Under the pieces are notes generated by a model. The model saw only the letters and a list, made by a program, of their open reading frames with translations. It searched no databases and was not told where the DNA came from. A program made the position numbers and the translations under genes. A DNA stretch of 42,425 nt from the NCBI GenBank assembly GCA_035633755.1, contig DASQEH010000121.1, positions 1 through 42,425 of the forward strand, read 5' to 3'. This document shows, piece by piece, positions 40,624 to 42,425 of the stretch (its first letter is position 1; the number at the start of each line of letters is the position of its first letter). The DNA comes from DASQEH01 sp035633755. GTDB taxonomy: Bacteria > Actinomycetota > Actinomycetes > Propionibacteriales > Nocardioidaceae.

Positions 40624-42186
40624 TCACTCGTGGCACACGCGGTTGCCGGGAGCCTCCGGGTGTATCAGGTAGCGGTTCATGGCGCTCCGGGCGCACGGGG
40701 ACGTGTGGTAGGAGGTGTGCCCGTCACCGGTTCGGGTGAGAAGGTCGCTTCCCGCGATCTGGGATGCCAAGCCGTGGGCCCACGCATAGGCAACCGACGG
40801 GTCGTGGACGGCGTGCACGATCAGGCTTGGGACACCGCGGACGTTAAGACTACGTGGGGGGTTCGTCGCCTGGATGGGCCAGTTGGCGCAGAGCAGCCCT
40901 TGCCAGGTCTCCGACGCGCCTTGCAGGTGCGGTGCAAGCTGCCGCCCGAGCTCGATTCGCTGCTGCATCTCCCGCCACGTGCTTACTTGCGGGACGTAGT
41001 CGAGGCAGGCGTTGGCCAGCAGGCTGTAAGCGCCGTACTGCGGGGCGTCCGCAGGCGGCTCGGCGAACGCCGAGGCATCGCCGTTGAGCGCGGCGTCGAG
41101 TGCCCTGGACAAGCCGGCCCACGACAGGTCGGGGCCGTAGATCGAGGGCTCCTTGAATCGCAGGAGTCCCTTGGTCTTCATCCTGATGTCAGCGCCGGTG
41201 ACCGGACGCATGGCCCCTGGTACTGGGATGGGTTCACGGTCGGCGGCGGCGACAAGCCGGTCGAACGCCTTGGCCACGTCTCGCCCGCGCAGCGCGCAGG
41301 TGCTGCTGGTCGGGCACCACGCTGCGAACCGGTTGAACGAGTCCTCAGCGGCCAGCATCTCCCCCGCAACCTGCTCCACCTCGGACAGGCTGTGGTCCAG
41401 GGCCGCGTCGAGCACCATGGCCCGGGTATGCCGCGGGTACAGGTTCGCGTAGTTGGCGGCAACCTGGGTGCCGTAGGAAAGCCCCAGCCAGCTGACCCGG
41501 CGGACACCGAGCCCTATGCGCAGCGCCTCGTGGTCACGAGCCACATTGATCGTGTCGGTATGCCGCATCAGCGGGCCCGTGTCGCGCAGGCAGGCGAGGC
41601 CGACGGCACGGTTGTTCGCGACCAGCTGACGGAACTCCTGTCTCGTCCGCGGCCATAGATTCGTCTCAGGACGGATGATCGGCCGGTCCTCGCAGGAGAC
41701 CTGGTTGCTGCCCATCACCCCGCGCGGATCCATCCCGACCAGGTCGAAGCGCTTCAGCAGGACGGGCGCGAAGAACTGCTCCGCAGCCGCGATGTACTCG
41801 ACAGCGCCGTCGCCCGGACCGCCCGGATTGAAGAACAGCGTGCCGACTCGACGGTCCGGATTGCTCGCCGGTCGGCGAGCAACGGCAAGCGTGAGTGTCT
41901 TTCCGCCCGGCCGTGACCAGTTGATGGGGACGTCGAGAGCGCCGCACTGGGTTCCTGGCGAACCCTCGCACTTCTCCCAGCTGATGCGGTAGGGACGATG
42001 CTGCGTGCTGTTGTCCTTCGCGGTCGGGGCGAGCCCGTTCGAGGCGTGCGTCAGCCCGACGGAAGTCTGGGTCAGCCCGGTCGACAGGGCCAGTGCGATC
42101 CCCGTGGTGAGGAGCGCCGCTGCCCGAGCAGTTCGGGGGCGAGTCCTCCTCGCCAGGTTTGGTCGGCTGCTTGTCGTGAGTGCCAT
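40624..42186 (-). CDS. Secreted alpha/beta hydrolase, tripeptidyl-aminopeptidase (S33/TAP-like) family
   Basis: 520 residues, start ATG at 42186 with GAGGAG upstream. The N-terminus is a secretion signal: basic NLARRTRPRTAR, then a hydrophobic stretch AALLTTGIALALSTG. The mature enzyme begins near WEKCEGSPGTQCGALDVPINW, the family's usual first motif, with cysteines for disulphides. The oxyanion loop is NPGGPG (120-125), the nucleophile Ser237 in GLSYG, and the catalytic His in GDGHTSY near the C-terminus, which carries the TAP-like C-terminal domain. Members release tripeptides from peptide N-termini or hydrolyse esters outside the cell. Closed by a strong hairpin; 43 bp after a membrane-protein gene. 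Confidence 0.93.
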   Translation of the reverse strand: MALTTSSRPNLARRTRPRTARAAALLTTGIALALSTGLTQTSVGLTHASNGLAPTAKDNSTQHRPYRISWEKCEGSPGTQCGALDVPINWSRPGGKTLTLAVARRPASNPDRRVGTLFFNPGGPGDGAVEYIAAAEQFFAPVLLKRFDLVGMDPRGVMGSNQVSCEDRPIIRPETNLWPRTRQEFRQLVANNRAVGLACLRDTGPLMRHTDTINVARDHEALRIGLGVRRVSWLGLSYGTQVAANYANLYPRHTRAMVLDAALDHSLSEVEQVAGEMLAAEDSFNRFAAWCPTSSTCALRGRDVAKAFDRLVAAADREPIPVPGAMRPVTGADIRMKTKGLLRFKEPSIYGPDLSWAGLSRALDAALNGDASAFAEPPADAPQYGAYSLLANACLDYVPQVSTWREMQQRIELGRQLAPHLQGASETWQGLLCANWPIQATNPPRSLNVRGVPSLIVHAVHDPSVAYAWAHGLASQIAGSDLLTRTGDGHTSYHTSPCARSAMNRYLIHPEAPGNRVCHE

Positions 42187-42229
42187 GAGTCTCCTCCTCG
42201 TTGTGCCGTGCCTTTCACGGCGGTCGGAA

Positions 42230-42425
42230 TCAGTGGTGGGGTGACAAGGTGGGCTGGCGCCGAGCACGACGGACAGCGATCATCACCAGGGCGATCGCCA
42301 CAGCGCCAAGAACTGCGCCGGTGACGAGGAGCCCGATAGCAACCGGACGGTTGATCGGTACCTCCGCTCCGATGTCCGTCGAAACGTCGACGCCGGACGA
42401 GCCATCGGCGTTCATCACCACGACA
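42230..42425 (-). CDS. C-terminal part of a membrane protein
   Basis: The last 65 codons of a gene that enters from the right. VVMNADGSSGVDV is a motif known from the extracellular C-terminal loop of a family of actinobacterial membrane proteins of unknown function. A single hydrophobic helix follows (PVAIGLLVTGAVLGAVAIALVMI in two parts), then a positively charged end RRARRQP. The protein thus ends with an outside loop, a helix and a cytoplasmic tail. It lies upstream of, and may be co-transcribed with, the secreted hydrolase. N-terminus not visible. Confidence 0.75.
   Translation of the reverse strand, partial: VVVMNADGSSGVDVSTDIGAEVPINRPVAIGLLVTGAVLGAVAIALVMIAVRRARRQPTLSPHH

Overview
The window is high-GC DNA with many GTG starts, frequent 4-base stop/start overlaps and several start codons that sit about 6-7 bases after a -10-like hexamer (the leaderless arrangement). 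Together with the protein families present (SARP/BTAD regulator, MMPL exporters, WHG-type TetR proteins, mycothiol/maleylpyruvate-isomerase-like proteins, LAL-type LuxR), this points to an actinomycete chromosome. A Nocardioidaceae-type organism is plausible, but that is inference only. No tRNA, rRNA, CRISPR array, insertion sequence or phage gene was recognised.

Layout. (1) 1-11322: an export and signalling block. A truncated MMPL transporter is divergent from a TetR regulator across a promoter carrying two perfect 13-bp palindromes. Next comes a long same-strand run, read right to left: SARP/BTAD-ATPase regulator, small HMA metal-binding protein, ABC-2 ATPase, ABC-2 permease, a secreted allene-oxide-cyclase-barrel protein and a second MMPL transporter. 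(2) 11363-17928: small accessory genes. These are a two-domain VOC protein, a MarR regulator divergent from an MDMPI/DinB-type protein with well-placed operators, a CoA-transferase/citryl-CoA-lyase-like pair flanked by two decayed gene remnants, a SnoaL-like protein and a TetR-SRPBCC operon. (3) 17984-24258: a carbohydrate-acid/pentose operon on the minus strand (FAH-family dehydratase/hydrolase, D-2-hydroxyacid dehydrogenase, aldehyde dehydrogenase, xylulokinase-like FGGY kinase, RpiA). (4) 24517-32596: two very large multidomain signalling ATPases (adenylate cyclase-AAA-TPR and a LAL-type LuxR regulator) on either side of a type II NADH dehydrogenase, followed by a DUF4242 protein and a methyltransferase. 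(5) 34237-42425: a serine hydrolase, DHFR-like reductase, S51 peptidase, aldo/keto reductase, an ArsR-SRPBCC-MDMPI operon, a decayed secreted-protein gene with an in-frame amber stop, a hypothetical protein, a secreted TAP-like hydrolase and the end of a membrane protein.

How the parts work together. Three giant NTPase regulators lie within about 24 kb, and small ligand-binding-type proteins (SRPBCC, MDMPI, SnoaL, VOC) sit repeatedly beside one-component regulators. I read the region as an accessory stress/catabolic island. The best candidates for something not well described are the SARP-HMA-ABC-secreted AOC barrel-MMPL run, the CoA-transferase/lyase pair whose lyase has lost the canonical catalytic Asp, and the hybrid phosphorylative/oxidative sugar operon. 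All functions are assigned by reading the sequence; no database search was run.
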